Shown here: positions 34,818 to 43,759 of the stretch, piece after piece
How the letters are laid out: each line of letters opens with the position of its first letter
Numbering within the stretch: the stretch's first letter is position 1
Assembly: GCF_019091085.1 (NCBI RefSeq)
Contig: NZ_JAGXJY010000009.1
Location: 186,001-250,000, forward strand
Reading direction: 5' to 3'
DNA length: 64,000 nt
Source of the DNA: Mesorhizobium sp. GbtcB19
GTDB taxonomy: Bacteria; Pseudomonadota; Alphaproteobacteria; Rhizobiales; Rhizobiaceae
Made by a program: the position numbers and the translations under genes
Notes under the pieces: generated by a model
Database searches by the model: none
What the model was told of the DNA's origin: nothing
The model's input: only the letters and a program-made list of their open reading frames with translations

Positions 34818-35984
34818 ATGACCCTCATCGAAACCTTGCGCACCGAAGCCCGTGCCGCGCCCGAAAGCGGCATCGTCGCCGTCGTCAATCACGGCCGCCT
34901 GCGCGAAGGCCTGATTCCGCTCTGGGCCGGCGAAGGCGACCTGCCGACGCCTTCCTTCATCAGCGCTGCCGCCGCCAAGGGGCTTGCCGATGGCGAGACC
35001 TTCTACACCTGGCAGAAGGGCATCCCCCCGCTCAGGCAGGCGCTTGCCAGCTACTACGCCAGGCATTTCGGCCAGACCTTCGCCGAGGAAGAGTTCATCG
35101 TCACCGGCTCGGGCATGCACGCCATCCAGCTGGCCATCGACGCGATTGCCGGCAGCGGCGACGAGGTGATCTACCTCTCGCCGGCCTGGCCGAATTTCGC
35201 CGCTGCCGCCGGCGTGGCCGGCGCCATCCCGGTTCCGGTGGTGCTCGACCAGTCAGGCAATGGCTGGTCCTGCGATGTCGACAAGATCGCCTCTGCGATC
35301 ACGCCGCGCACCAAGCTGCTGTTCATCAACACCCCGTCCAACCCGACCGGCTGGACCGCCGACAAAGAGACGCTTCAGGCGATTCTGGATCTCGCCCGCG
35401 CAAAGGGCCTGTGGATCATCGCCGACGAGATCTATTCGCTGTTCCACTATGGGCGCGGCCGCGCGCCGTCCTTCCTTGACGTCGCCACGCCCGAAGACCG
35501 CATCCTCTTCGTCAACTCCTTTTCCAAGAACTGGGCGATGACCGGATGGCGCGTCGGCTGGATCAAGACGCATCCGGCCTTGCAGCAGGTGTTCGAGAAC
35601 CTGATCCAGTACTCGAACTCTGGGGTAGCCCAGTTCATGCAGCGCGGCGCCGTCGCCGCTCTCGACGAGGGCGACGGCTTCATCATTGAACAGGTCGAGC
35701 GCGCGCATGCCGCCCGCGACCTCGTCTGCGATATACTGGGTGCGACCGGCAAGGCACGTTTCACCGTGCCGCAAGGCGCCTTCTATCTGTTCTTCAAGGT
35801 CGACGGCATCACCGATTCCCGCAGCGCCGCCTTCGACATCGTCGACAACGCCAATGTCGGCCTGGCGCCCGGCACTGCCTTCGGCCCGGGCAGCGAAGCC
35901 TTCCTCAGACTATGCTTCCACCGCCGCCTCGATCAACTCGAGGAAGCGGCGCATCGCCTGGCGAAATGGATGAAGACGGTGTAG
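34818..35984 (+). CDS. Class I/II PLP-dependent aminotransferase
   Basis: 388 aa. ATG 34818 is preferred over TTG 34812. Motifs: substrate/PLP segment SGMHAIQLAIDAIAGSGDEV, LFINTPSNPTGWTA, IIADEIYSLFHYG with the conserved Asp-x-x-Tyr, and the aldimine lysine in NSFSKNWAMTGWRVGW. It belongs to the AspC-like AT_I group and probably uses an amino acid with a keto acid acceptor. No pathway neighbour fixes the substrate. Confidence 0.9.
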   Translation: MTLIETLRTEARAAPESGIVAVVNHGRLREGLIPLWAGEGDLPTPSFISAAAAKGLADGETFYTWQKGIPPLRQALASYYARHFGQTFAEEEFIVTGSGMHAIQLAIDAIAGSGDEVIYLSPAWPNFAAAAGVAGAIPVPVVLDQSGNGWSCDVDKIASAITPRTKLLFINTPSNPTGWTADKETLQAILDLARAKGLWIIADEIYSLFHYGRGRAPSFLDVATPEDRILFVNSFSKNWAMTGWRVGWIKTHPALQQVFENLIQYSNSGVAQFMQRGAVAALDEGDGFIIEQVERAHAARDLVCDILGATGKARFTVPQGAFYLFFKVDGITDSRSAAFDIVDNANVGLAPGTAFGPGSEAFLRLCFHRRLDQLEEAAHRLAKWMKTV

Positions 35985-35997
35985 CCGAGCCATCGAC

Positions 35998-36141
35998 GAA
36001 GCCCGGATTGAAACTCGCTCCGGGGAGTCACCTGGCGTGGCTTTCGAGAACCGGAGCGCAGCGGACATTCAGGTCCGTGAGCACCGGAAGCGGAGAAAGC
36101 TGCGGCAGGTGGCCGCCGGAGTAGAGTTTCGAACGGGCTTC
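35998..36141. repeat. Long imperfect palindrome (cruciform-like element)
   Basis: Outer arms GAAGCCCG / CGGGCTTC (35998-36005 and 36134-36141) continue inward as GAAACTC / GAGTTTC, CTCCGG / CCGGAG, CACCTG / CAGGTG, GCTTTC / GAAAGC and GGAC / GTCC. The whole 144 bp folds back on itself with small bulges. It spans the gap between two converging genes and covers the hemA stop codon. It looks like a dispersed rhizobial palindrome and could act as a bidirectional terminator. Confidence 0.8.
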
Positions 36142-37417
36142 AGCCGCCCGACTTCGGCACGAGCAGCGGAATGATCCGGTCAGTTTTGGCGACGGCAGGC
36201 CTGCCGGCGGCGCCATACGGGATGCCCAGCGCATCCCAGGTCTCGACCAGCGCGTCCTGCAGCTCGGCGATCAGCGCATCCGAATGGAACGGCGTCGGCG
36301 TGATGCGCAGCCGCTCGGTGCCGCGCGGCACGGTCGGGTAGTTGATCGGCTGGATGTAGATGCCGTGCACGCCGAGCAGGCGGTCGCTGGCCATCTTGCA
36401 AAGCTCGGGGTCGCCGACCAGCACCGGCACGATATGGGTGGCCGATTCCATCACCGGCAGGCCCGCGGCGGCAAGCACCTGCTTGGTACGGGATGCCTGG
36501 CGCTGCTGCGCGTCGCGCTCGGCCTGCGAGCGTTTGAGGTGGCGGATGGAGGTGGTAGTGGCGGCGGCAATCGCCGGCGGCAGCGCGGTGGTGAAGATGA
36601 AGCCCGGCGCATAGGAGCGCACGGCGTCGATCACCGCGCTGGTGCCGGTGATGTAGCCGCCCAACGTGCCGAAGGCCTTGGCGAGCGTCCCCTGGATAAT
36701 GTCGATGCGGTCGGCCAGGCCTTCGCGCTCGGTGATGCCGCCGCCGCGCGGTCCATACATGCCGACAGCATGGACCTCGTCGATATAGGTCATGGCGTTG
36801 TAGCGCTCGGCGAGCTCGACGATCTGCTTGATCGGCGCGATGTCGCCGTCCATCGAATAGACGCTTTCGAAGACGATCAGCTTGGCGCGCTCGCGCCCCG
36901 CGGCCTGCAGCAGGCTTTCCAGATGCGCGACGTCGTTGTGGCGGAAGATCTTCTTCTCCGCGCCAGAGCGGCGCACGCCTTCGATCATCGAGGCATGGTT
37001 CAGCTCGTCCGAGAGCACCAGGCAGTTGGGCAAGAGCCGGGCAATGGTCGAGATCGAGGCTTCGTTGGAGACGAAGCCCGAGGTAAAGACCAGTGCTGCT
37101 TCCTTGTCGTGCAGGTCGGCGAGCTCAAGCTCAAGCTCGACCAGCGGGTTCGAGGTGCCGGAAATGTTGCGGGTGCCGCCGGCGCCCGAGCCCATCTTTC
37201 CCGCGGCGTTCTGGAAGGCGGCGATGACGTCGGCGTTCTGGCCCATGCCAAGATAGTCGTTGGAGCACCATACGGTGATTTCCCGGGCGCGGCCGTTGGA
37301 ACGCCAGATGGCGCGCGGGAACTTGCCCACGATGCGCTCGAGGTCGGCGAAAACGCGGTAGCGACGCTCGGCGTGGAGCTGGTCGATCGCATCCTCGAAG
37401 AACCGCTGATAGTTCAT
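36140..37417 (-). CDS. hemA: 5-Aminolevulinate synthase
   Basis: 425 aa from ATG 37417 (MNYQRFFEDAIDQLHAERRY), the normal length and N-terminus for alphaproteobacterial ALAS. Motifs: VWCSNDYLGMGQN, GTRNISGTSNPLVELE, FVSNEASISTIARLLP, HNDVAHLE, YIDEVHAVGMYGPRGGG and the PLP lysine in GTLAKAFGTLGGYITG. It condenses glycine and succinyl-CoA, the first step of the C4 heme pathway. The stop lies inside the palindrome at 35998-36141. Confidence 0.97.
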   Translation of the reverse strand: MNYQRFFEDAIDQLHAERRYRVFADLERIVGKFPRAIWRSNGRAREITVWCSNDYLGMGQNADVIAAFQNAAGKMGSGAGGTRNISGTSNPLVELELELADLHDKEAALVFTSGFVSNEASISTIARLLPNCLVLSDELNHASMIEGVRRSGAEKKIFRHNDVAHLESLLQAAGRERAKLIVFESVYSMDGDIAPIKQIVELAERYNAMTYIDEVHAVGMYGPRGGGITEREGLADRIDIIQGTLAKAFGTLGGYITGTSAVIDAVRSYAPGFIFTTALPPAIAAATTTSIRHLKRSQAERDAQQRQASRTKQVLAAAGLPVMESATHIVPVLVGDPELCKMASDRLLGVHGIYIQPINYPTVPRGTERLRITPTPFHSDALIAELQDALVETWDALGIPYGAAGRPAVAKTDRIIPLLVPKSGG

Positions 37418-37743
37418 GTCGACTTCCCAATTTTGGGCCGGATAATAGTGACTGCCCCATGCCGCGTCCACCGGACCCAACCGGTCAAAATGCCACGCCC
37501 TTGCCCTGTTCCTAACGATGCCGGATCGTGGCCTATTCCCCGGGATGTGAACCAGCTTTGTTTCAGTACGATGCCTCGGGCGGGAGGAACTGTTACGGAC
37601 TTAACATTCCGGGAGGATAATGCATGTCGTCCAAAGTGTGCAGCGGTGAGGACGACCTGGGTCGAACCATACAGACTTGCGGCGGGGTTTCCAGCAAGGC
37701 AGCTGTTGAGACAGTTTCCGATAAATCTTGATCAGCGAGGTAA
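37418..37743. other. Divergent intergenic region between hemA and galE
   Basis: 326 bp between two divergent starts. Apart from the small reading frame at 37624-37731 it shows no palindromic operator of the FNR/FixK type that might control hemA, and no terminator. It presumably holds promoters in both directions. Confidence 0.4.
37624..37731 (+). CDS. Possible 35-aa small protein upstream of galE
   Basis: An ATG at 37624 preceded by GGGAGGATAATGC (ideal ribosome site) opens a 35-codon frame ending TGA at 37731, 12 bp before galE. The product is hydrophilic (MSSKVCSGEDDLGRTIQT at its N-terminus), with Cys6 and Cys19, Ser/Thr-rich and without a membrane or signal segment. It may be a leader peptide or a genuine small protein; no family recognised. 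Confidence 0.35.
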   Translation: MSSKVCSGEDDLGRTIQTCGGVSSKAAVETVSDKS

Positions 37744-38742
37744 ATGATGACGGTTTTGGTGACGGGCGGTGCCGGCTACATCGGCAGCCACATGGTCTGG
37801 GAGCTTCTCGACGCCGGCGAAAGCGTCGTGGTGCTCGATCGGCTTTCCACCGGCTTCGAATGGGCGGTGGCCCCGGAGGCAAAGCTCGTCGTCGGCGATG
37901 TCGCCGACCGTGACCTGGTCGGCCGGATCATCCGCGACAATCATGTCAACGCCATCATCCACTTCGCCGGTTCGATCGTGGTGCCGGAATCGGTCACCGA
38001 TCCGCTCGGCTATTACGAGAACAACACCTCGAAGACCCGCACGCTGATCGAAACCGCGGTGCGCGAGGGCGTGCCACACTTCATCTTCTCCTCCACCGCC
38101 GCCGTTTATGGTGGCGCCGGGCTGGAGCCGGTGCGCGAGGATGCCCGCCTTGCGCCGGAATCGCCCTATGGCCTTTCCAAGCTGATGAGCGAATGGATGC
38201 TGCGCGACGCGGCGCTGGCGCACGACATCCGCTACACGGCGCTGCGCTACTTCAACGTCGCCGGAGCCGATCCCAAGGGCCGCACCGGGCAGTCGACGCC
38301 CGGCGCCACGCATCTGATCAAGGTCGCCTGCGAGACCGCGCTCGGCAAGCGCCCCTTCATGCAGGTCTTCGGCGATGACTATCCGACGCCGGACGGCACC
38401 TGCATGCGCGATTATATCCATGTCAGCGATCTCGCGGCGGCGCATCGGCTGGCGCTGCAGCGGCTGCGCGCCGGGGGGAATAGCCTCGTCGCCAATTGCG
38501 GCTACAGCCATGGCTATTCGGTGCTGGAAGTGATCGACAGCGTGCGCCGCGCCTTCGGCCATGATTTCGACGTGCGCATGGGCGAGCGCCGTCCCGGCGA
38601 CGCCGCCGCGGTGGTCGCCAATTCCGAGCTTGCCCGCAAGGAGCTCGGCTGGACGCCGCAACGTGACGATCTCGACCTGATCGTCAACGACGCGTTGGCC
38701 TGGGAACGCATCCTGACCACCAAGAACTCCGTTCGAAACTGA
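37744..38742 (+). CDS. galE: UDP-glucose 4-epimerase
   Basis: 332 aa. It is an extended SDR with NAD motif VLVTGGAGYIGSHMVW, the active-site Ser/Thr in FSSTAAVYGG and the Tyr-x-x-x-Lys pair in SPYGLSKLMSEW, plus RYFNVAGADP and DYIHVSDLA. It interconverts UDP-glucose and UDP-galactose for surface polysaccharides and galactose use. ATG 37744 and ATG 37747 are both possible; GAGG lies just upstream. Confidence 0.94.
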   Translation: MMTVLVTGGAGYIGSHMVWELLDAGESVVVLDRLSTGFEWAVAPEAKLVVGDVADRDLVGRIIRDNHVNAIIHFAGSIVVPESVTDPLGYYENNTSKTRTLIETAVREGVPHFIFSSTAAVYGGAGLEPVREDARLAPESPYGLSKLMSEWMLRDAALAHDIRYTALRYFNVAGADPKGRTGQSTPGATHLIKVACETALGKRPFMQVFGDDYPTPDGTCMRDYIHVSDLAAAHRLALQRLRAGGNSLVANCGYSHGYSVLEVIDSVRRAFGHDFDVRMGERRPGDAAAVVANSELARKELGWTPQRDDLDLIVNDALAWERILTTKNSVRN

Positions 38743-38842
38743 CCTGTTGGGCCAAGGACTCGTCCGGCGCTGCGAGACGCGCTATGGGATCGCCAGGGGC
38801 GTTGTCCAAGCGTCGCTCCCTGTTCGATCCTGAGGGGATGGC

Positions 38843-40099
38843 ATGAAGGTCCTGGTTCTTGGCGCCGGCGTGGTTGGCACGGCGGCCGCCTACTATCTGG
38901 CCAAAGACGGTCACGAGGTGACGGTGATCGAGCGCCACGAAGCGGCGGCGCGCGGCACCAGCCAGTCGAATGCCGGCCTGGTGTCGCCGGGCGATGCCAC
39001 CGCCTGGGCTTCGCCCGCCGCGCTGAAGACCTTCCTGCGCGCGCTTTGGAACCACGATCTCGGCATCAAGGTCAGGCTGCGCCTCGACCCCTATTTCTAT
39101 CTCTGGAGCCTGCGCTTCCTGCGCGAATGCACCGTGAAGCGGCTGCGCGCCAACACCGATATCAAGCTGAGATTGGCGCTCCATTCTCGCGAGTGCATCA
39201 ATCAACTGTCGGAGGAAACCGGCATCCGGTACGACGAGCGAAAGAAGGGCATTCTCTACTTCTTCCGCTCCCAGAAGAGCCTCGACACCGGCACCGACAA
39301 CTACCGCTATCTCGCGGAGCACGGCCTGCCGATCGAGATCGTCGGCCGCGAGCGCCTGGTCGAGCTGGAGCCCGGCCTTGCCGGCGTCAAGGAAAAGATC
39401 GCCGGCGGCATCTATTCGCCGATCGATCAGACCGGCGATTCCAAGCAGTTCACCGACAGCCTTGCCGCCTATGCCGCCGAAAAGCTTGGCGTGAAGTTTC
39501 TGTTCGGCACGACGATCGAGGGCCTCGATATCGAAGGCGACCGCGTGCGCGCGGTCATCACCTCGGCCGGCCCGGTAACCGGCGACGCCGTCGTCATCTC
39601 CATGGGGCCGGAAAGCGGCCTGCTTGGACGCCGCTACGGCATCGACCTGCCGGTCTATCCGGTGAAGGGCTACACCGCGACGATTCCGCTGAAGGACGAG
39701 AGCAAGGGGCCGACCATGGGCGGCGCCGACGAGGACCGGCTGATCGGCTATTCGAGGCTCGGCAATCGCCTGCGCATGTCCTCGACGGCCGAGTTCACCG
39801 GCTTCGACCGCAGCTTCAAGCCGCGCGACTTCAGGACCATCCTCGAAACCGGCAAGGACCTCTTCCCGGGCGCCTTCGACGAGAAGAAAGCCGTGTTTTG
39901 GGCCGGCTTGCGGCCGATGATGCCGAACTCGGTTCCGGTGATTGGCCAGGCGAAATACCGCAACCTCTATCTCGACACCGGCCACGGCCATGTCGGCTGG
40001 ACCATGGCCTGCGGCTCGGGCCAATTCCTCGCCGACGTCGTTGCCGGCCGCAAGCCGCAGATCGACCCTCAGGGATTGCTCTACGGGACAAGACGCTGA
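38843..40099 (+). CDS. DadA-like D-amino acid dehydrogenase
   Basis: 418 aa. The FAD-binding Rossmann motif is at the N-terminus, MKVLVLGAGVVGTAAAYYLA, then the DAO-type SQSNAGLVSPGDATAWAS segment. The C-terminal FAD segment reads LYLDTGHGHVGWTMACGSG, strongly DadA-like. It oxidatively deaminates D-amino acids (typically D-alanine) with electron transfer to the respiratory chain. A downstream rhamnose operon on the other strand converges; the stops are 9 bp apart. Confidence 0.9.
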   Translation: MKVLVLGAGVVGTAAAYYLAKDGHEVTVIERHEAAARGTSQSNAGLVSPGDATAWASPAALKTFLRALWNHDLGIKVRLRLDPYFYLWSLRFLRECTVKRLRANTDIKLRLALHSRECINQLSEETGIRYDERKKGILYFFRSQKSLDTGTDNYRYLAEHGLPIEIVGRERLVELEPGLAGVKEKIAGGIYSPIDQTGDSKQFTDSLAAYAAEKLGVKFLFGTTIEGLDIEGDRVRAVITSAGPVTGDAVVISMGPESGLLGRRYGIDLPVYPVKGYTATIPLKDESKGPTMGGADEDRLIGYSRLGNRLRMSSTAEFTGFDRSFKPRDFRTILETGKDLFPGAFDEKKAVFWAGLRPMMPNSVPVIGQAKYRNLYLDTGHGHVGWTMACGSGQFLADVVAGRKPQIDPQGLLYGTRR

Positions 40100-40108
40100 G
40101 CGGTTGGC

Positions 40109-41473
40109 TTACGCGGTGGCGATCTTCCGCCACGCTTGCCTGTAGGCTTGCCATGCCGGCTCCGCCGGCGGTTCGGTCCGCTCGCCCATGCTCATCGTGG
40201 GTGTGCCGTCCGACGCCAGCAGCGCGGCGCCGATGCTGGTCCCGGTCGAAGTCTCCGATGCGATGACCGGCCGCTCCGTCGCCGCCGCCAACATGCTGAC
40301 GAAAAGCGGGTTCCGCGCGAAAGGTCCTTCGACGGTCGTCGCTCCATCGCCGCCGATCAATTCCAGGCAGGTCGCGGTCATCAGCGCCAGATAGAACGAA
40401 ATGGCCGCGAAGCGCTGCCCGGGGCTCAAGTCCTCGGCATTGACCCATTGCGCGTCACGATGCGGAAACGGTCTGGACCCTTGTTGCGTGGAAGGCAGAA
40501 GCAGGACCTGCCGCGCCAGCACGACGGCAACATCGTCATCGATCCATTCCTGTGGCTGGCCGTCGGTCAAAAGCGAGAATTCGCGTCCGCCCATGAAGCG
40601 CGCCGAAGGCACGGGATCGCCGAGCGCATTGATATTGACCAGCGTGTCGCGCGCCGGGTCGAGTTCAACCTTCCTGCCGCCGACCGCCATCGACACAACC
40701 CACGTGCCGGTTGAAACGACGCAGAAGGGCGGCTGGTCGGATAACAGATGCGGCAGCAGCGAGGCGTTGGAATCGTGCAGGCCACAGAACACCGGCGTCT
40801 GCGGGTCGAGCCCGGTGCGCCGCGCAAACACCGGCAGGATCGGACCAAGCCGCTCTCTTGCCGGCCGCACCGGCGCCATCAGCTGGCGCCAGCCCATCTT
40901 GTCGACCAGCGGCGAATAGTCGGACGTCCAGGGATTCCACAGATCGGTGTGGCAACCGAGCGAGGTGACCTCGTTGGCGGCAATGCCGGTCAGCCGCAGC
41001 GCCCAGTATTGCGGATACGTCAGCATCGCGGCCGCCCTGGCGAATTCCGCCGGGAAGCGCTTCTGCTGCCAGAAAAACTGCGCGCCGAGATTGAGGCCGG
41101 CCGGCAGCCGCGGCGTGCCGGTCTCGGCGAAGGGCGGGCGGACGGCGTTGTACTCCTCTGTCAGCCTGTCAGGGCCGTCGAATTCATAGTCGAGCACCGG
41201 CAGTGCCAGTTCGCCTGAGTGATCGACCAGTGCGCCCGTCGCGCCATGCGTGGTGATCGATATCGCGTCGATTCGCCTTTCGCCGTTAAGATAAGCGAGA
41301 CTGTTCAGGATGAATGTCCACAGCGCCTCGACATCGTGATGCGGGTAGGGCGCGTGCCGCACCGGCGTATTGGCCATCCGGCGCAGCGCGATCTCGCTCA
41401 GCGTCGTGAGATCGACCAGCGCCACCTTGGCGTTGGTCTTGCCGATATCGATGACGGCGACATGGCGGATCAT
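40109..41473 (-). CDS. rhaK: L-rhamnulose kinase, FGGY family
   Basis: 454 aa from ATG 41473, which overlaps the rhaU stop by 4 bp (ATGA). The ATPase-fold phosphate-1 motif is VAVIDIGKTNAKVALVDL, with adenosine/phosphate-2 region PPFCVVSTGTWVVSMAVGG and a C-terminal TGTSIGAALLA. In Rhizobium leguminosarum RhaK phosphorylates the keto sugar and is also needed for activity of the RhaSTPQ importer. Same gene order here, last of the operon, supports the name. Confidence 0.92.
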   Translation of the reverse strand: MIRHVAVIDIGKTNAKVALVDLTTLSEIALRRMANTPVRHAPYPHHDVEALWTFILNSLAYLNGERRIDAISITTHGATGALVDHSGELALPVLDYEFDGPDRLTEEYNAVRPPFAETGTPRLPAGLNLGAQFFWQQKRFPAEFARAAAMLTYPQYWALRLTGIAANEVTSLGCHTDLWNPWTSDYSPLVDKMGWRQLMAPVRPARERLGPILPVFARRTGLDPQTPVFCGLHDSNASLLPHLLSDQPPFCVVSTGTWVVSMAVGGRKVELDPARDTLVNINALGDPVPSARFMGGREFSLLTDGQPQEWIDDDVAVVLARQVLLLPSTQQGSRPFPHRDAQWVNAEDLSPGQRFAAISFYLALMTATCLELIGGDGATTVEGPFARNPLFVSMLAAATERPVIASETSTGTSIGAALLASDGTPTMSMGERTEPPAEPAWQAYRQAWRKIATA

Positions 41474-41784
41474 GCCATATGGAACATCGTTTCGAGCGGC
41501 ACCGCCAGCGGTTCGTTGTCGGCTTTCGTCTCCATCACGTCGGCCATATGTGCCCACCAGCGCTGCATCACCGGATGCCTGGGCAGGTCAGCCATGCCGT
41601 GGCCGTCTTCGCGCCAAAGCACGCCGAAGAGGATGTTGGTCTCCTCGTCGAGATGGATCGAATAGTCGGAGACACCGGCCTGTTTCAAAAGCGCGACCAG
41701 CGATGGCCAGGTCTCGTCATGGCGGCGCTTGTATTCCGCCTTCATGCCCGGATTGAGCTTCATCTTGAAGGCGTATTTTTCCAT
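41470..41784 (-). CDS. rhaU: L-rhamnose mutarotase
   Basis: 104 aa, the exact size of the family. Signature residues: KYAFKMKLNPGMKAEYKRRH (catalytic His region), YSIHLDEETNILFGVLW and PVMQRWWAHMADVM. It interconverts the anomers of L-rhamnose after uptake. It overlaps rhaQ by one base and rhaK by four. Confidence 0.97.
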   Translation of the reverse strand: MEKYAFKMKLNPGMKAEYKRRHDETWPSLVALLKQAGVSDYSIHLDEETNILFGVLWREDGHGMADLPRHPVMQRWWAHMADVMETKADNEPLAVPLETMFHMA

Positions 41785-42785
41785 CAGGCGAAACGCCCTT
41801 CACGCAGCCGCCGCCAGAGGATGGGCAGCGCGATGACGATGATCAGCAAGAGGCCGATGAAGATCGACATGACGATGCCCGGCACGTTGAGCAACCCAAG
41901 CCCAAAAGTCACCAGCCCCATGATGAAAGCGGCGAGCACGACGCCGAGGATGCTGCCGGCGCCGCCGAGGATCGAGACGCCGCCGAGCACCACCATCGTG
42001 ATCGCCTCGAGCTCATAGCCCTGGGCGATCGACGGCCTTGTCGAGCCGAGCCGCGAGGTGATCAGCACGGAGGCGATGCCCGACATCAGGCCAGTGAGGC
42101 AAAACAGGATGAACTTGATGCGGCCGACGCGCACGCCGGAGAACTGGCAAGCGACGGGATTGTTGCCGATGGCGAAGACGCGGCGGCCGAAGCTCGTGCG
42201 GTGCAGCACGAACCAGTAGATCAAGGCCGCGACGAGAAACAGCGCCAGCTCGAACGAGAACACCCACCAGACATAACCCTGGCCGAAGAAGGCGAAGCTC
42301 TCCGGATAACCCTTATAGGCCTGGTCGCCGAGGATGATGAAGGCGATGCCGCGAAACAGGCTCATCGTACCGATGGTGACGACGATGGACGGCAGGCCGA
42401 GCCGGGTGACCAGCAGCCCGTTGAAAGCGCCGCAGCCGAGCCCGACCACGATGCCGATCGCAACCAGCACCGGCGTGCCGGCGCCGGCCTGGACGGCCAT
42501 GCCCATCATCGTCGAGGCGAGCGCGACAATCGCGGCGACCGAGAGATCGATCTCGCCGGAGATGATCAGCAGCGCCATGGCAAGCGCGATCAGGCCTTTT
42601 TCGGTGAAGTTGAAGGTGAGGTCCGACAGCGACCACGGATCGAGGAAATAGGGCGAGGCGAAACTATTCACCGTGAAGATGGCGATCGCGATGATGACGA
42701 GCAGCGCCTCCCAGGAGAAGATCGCCGAGGACAGCGGCTTGTCGAGCCGGTCGGGAATGTGGCGCGGGGCAGGGGTGTCGGTCAT
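41784..42785 (-). CDS. rhaQ: Rhamnose ABC importer permease RhaQ
   Basis: 333 aa with eight to ten membrane segments and the RbsC-type segments EIDLSVAAIVALASTMMGMA, LEAITMVVLGGVSILGGAGS. It pairs with RhaP as a heterodimeric channel. It overlaps rhaP by 4 bp (start ATG inside the rhaP stop). Confidence 0.94.
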   Translation of the reverse strand: MTDTPAPRHIPDRLDKPLSSAIFSWEALLVIIAIAIFTVNSFASPYFLDPWSLSDLTFNFTEKGLIALAMALLIISGEIDLSVAAIVALASTMMGMAVQAGAGTPVLVAIGIVVGLGCGAFNGLLVTRLGLPSIVVTIGTMSLFRGIAFIILGDQAYKGYPESFAFFGQGYVWWVFSFELALFLVAALIYWFVLHRTSFGRRVFAIGNNPVACQFSGVRVGRIKFILFCLTGLMSGIASVLITSRLGSTRPSIAQGYELEAITMVVLGGVSILGGAGSILGVVLAAFIMGLVTFGLGLLNVPGIVMSIFIGLLLIIVIALPILWRRLREGRFA

Positions 42786-43759
42786 GCCGCTTCCGCCTTT
42801 CTCAGGATGATGCGGCCCTGCCGGCGCTCGCCGCGCGCATTGAGCACCACGGCCAGGATGATGGCGCTGCCCGAGATCGCCATCTGCCAGAAGGGCGAGA
42901 TGTTGATGACCGGCAGCGCGTTGGAGATGATGCCGAGGAACAGCGCGCCGAGCACCGCGCCGCCGACCGAGCCGATGCCGCCGGCGATCGAGATGCCGCC
43001 GATGACGCAGGCGGCGATGATGTTGAGCTCATAGCCGTTGGCGACCTCGACCGAGGCGATCACGTAGCGCGAGATCCACAAATAGCCGGCGAGCCCGCCG
43101 ATCATGCCCGAGATGCAAAACACGATGAATTTGGTGCGGCCGACATCGATGCCGGCATAGACCGAGGCGGTCGGATTGACGCCGATGGCGTAGATCGAGC
43201 GGCCGATCGCGGTTCGCGTCATCACCAGGAAGAACAGCGCGATCACCAAAAGCGCGATCCAGGACAGCACCGGCAGGCCGAGCAAGACGACGCGCTGGAA
43301 GTTGATGAAATCCGGGCTCATCTGGTCGGCATTGACCCAGGCGCCGCCGGAAACGACGAAGGTGGCGCCGCGATAGATGGTCAGCGTGCCCAGCGTCACC
43401 ACGATCGACGGGATGTTCAGCCGCCACACCAGGAAACCGTTGATCGCGCCGAGCACCAGGCCGACGAGCAACGCGATGACGATCAGCGCCGGGGTCGGGA
43501 TTGCCGGATGCGCGGCATTGAGCATCGCCACCACCATGCCGGTGAAGCAGAGGTTCGACGCCATCGACAGGTCGATCGAGCGCGTCAGGATCACCACCAT
43601 CTGACCCAGCGCCAGGATCATCAGGATCGATGTGTCGTTGAACACCTGGCGCAGATTGGCCGGGTCGGCGAAGCCGGGGAAGCGCGTCGAGATCAGGCCG
43701 ATCAGCACGACGATGCCTGCCAGCAGCCAGATTTCGCGATATTTGAGGAAGCTTTTCAT
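42782..43759 (-). CDS. rhaP: Rhamnose ABC importer permease RhaP
   Basis: 325 aa, paralogous to RhaQ: RSIDLSMASNLCFTGMVVAM and ELNIIAACVIGGISIAGGIG are the matching core segments. The hydrophobic profile gives about ten membrane helices. It overlaps rhaT by 4 bp, so translation of rhaT, rhaP and rhaQ is coupled. Confidence 0.94.
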   Translation of the reverse strand: MKSFLKYREIWLLAGIVVLIGLISTRFPGFADPANLRQVFNDTSILMILALGQMVVILTRSIDLSMASNLCFTGMVVAMLNAAHPAIPTPALIVIALLVGLVLGAINGFLVWRLNIPSIVVTLGTLTIYRGATFVVSGGAWVNADQMSPDFINFQRVVLLGLPVLSWIALLVIALFFLVMTRTAIGRSIYAIGVNPTASVYAGIDVGRTKFIVFCISGMIGGLAGYLWISRYVIASVEVANGYELNIIAACVIGGISIAGGIGSVGGAVLGALFLGIISNALPVINISPFWQMAISGSAIILAVVLNARGERRQGRIILRKAEAA

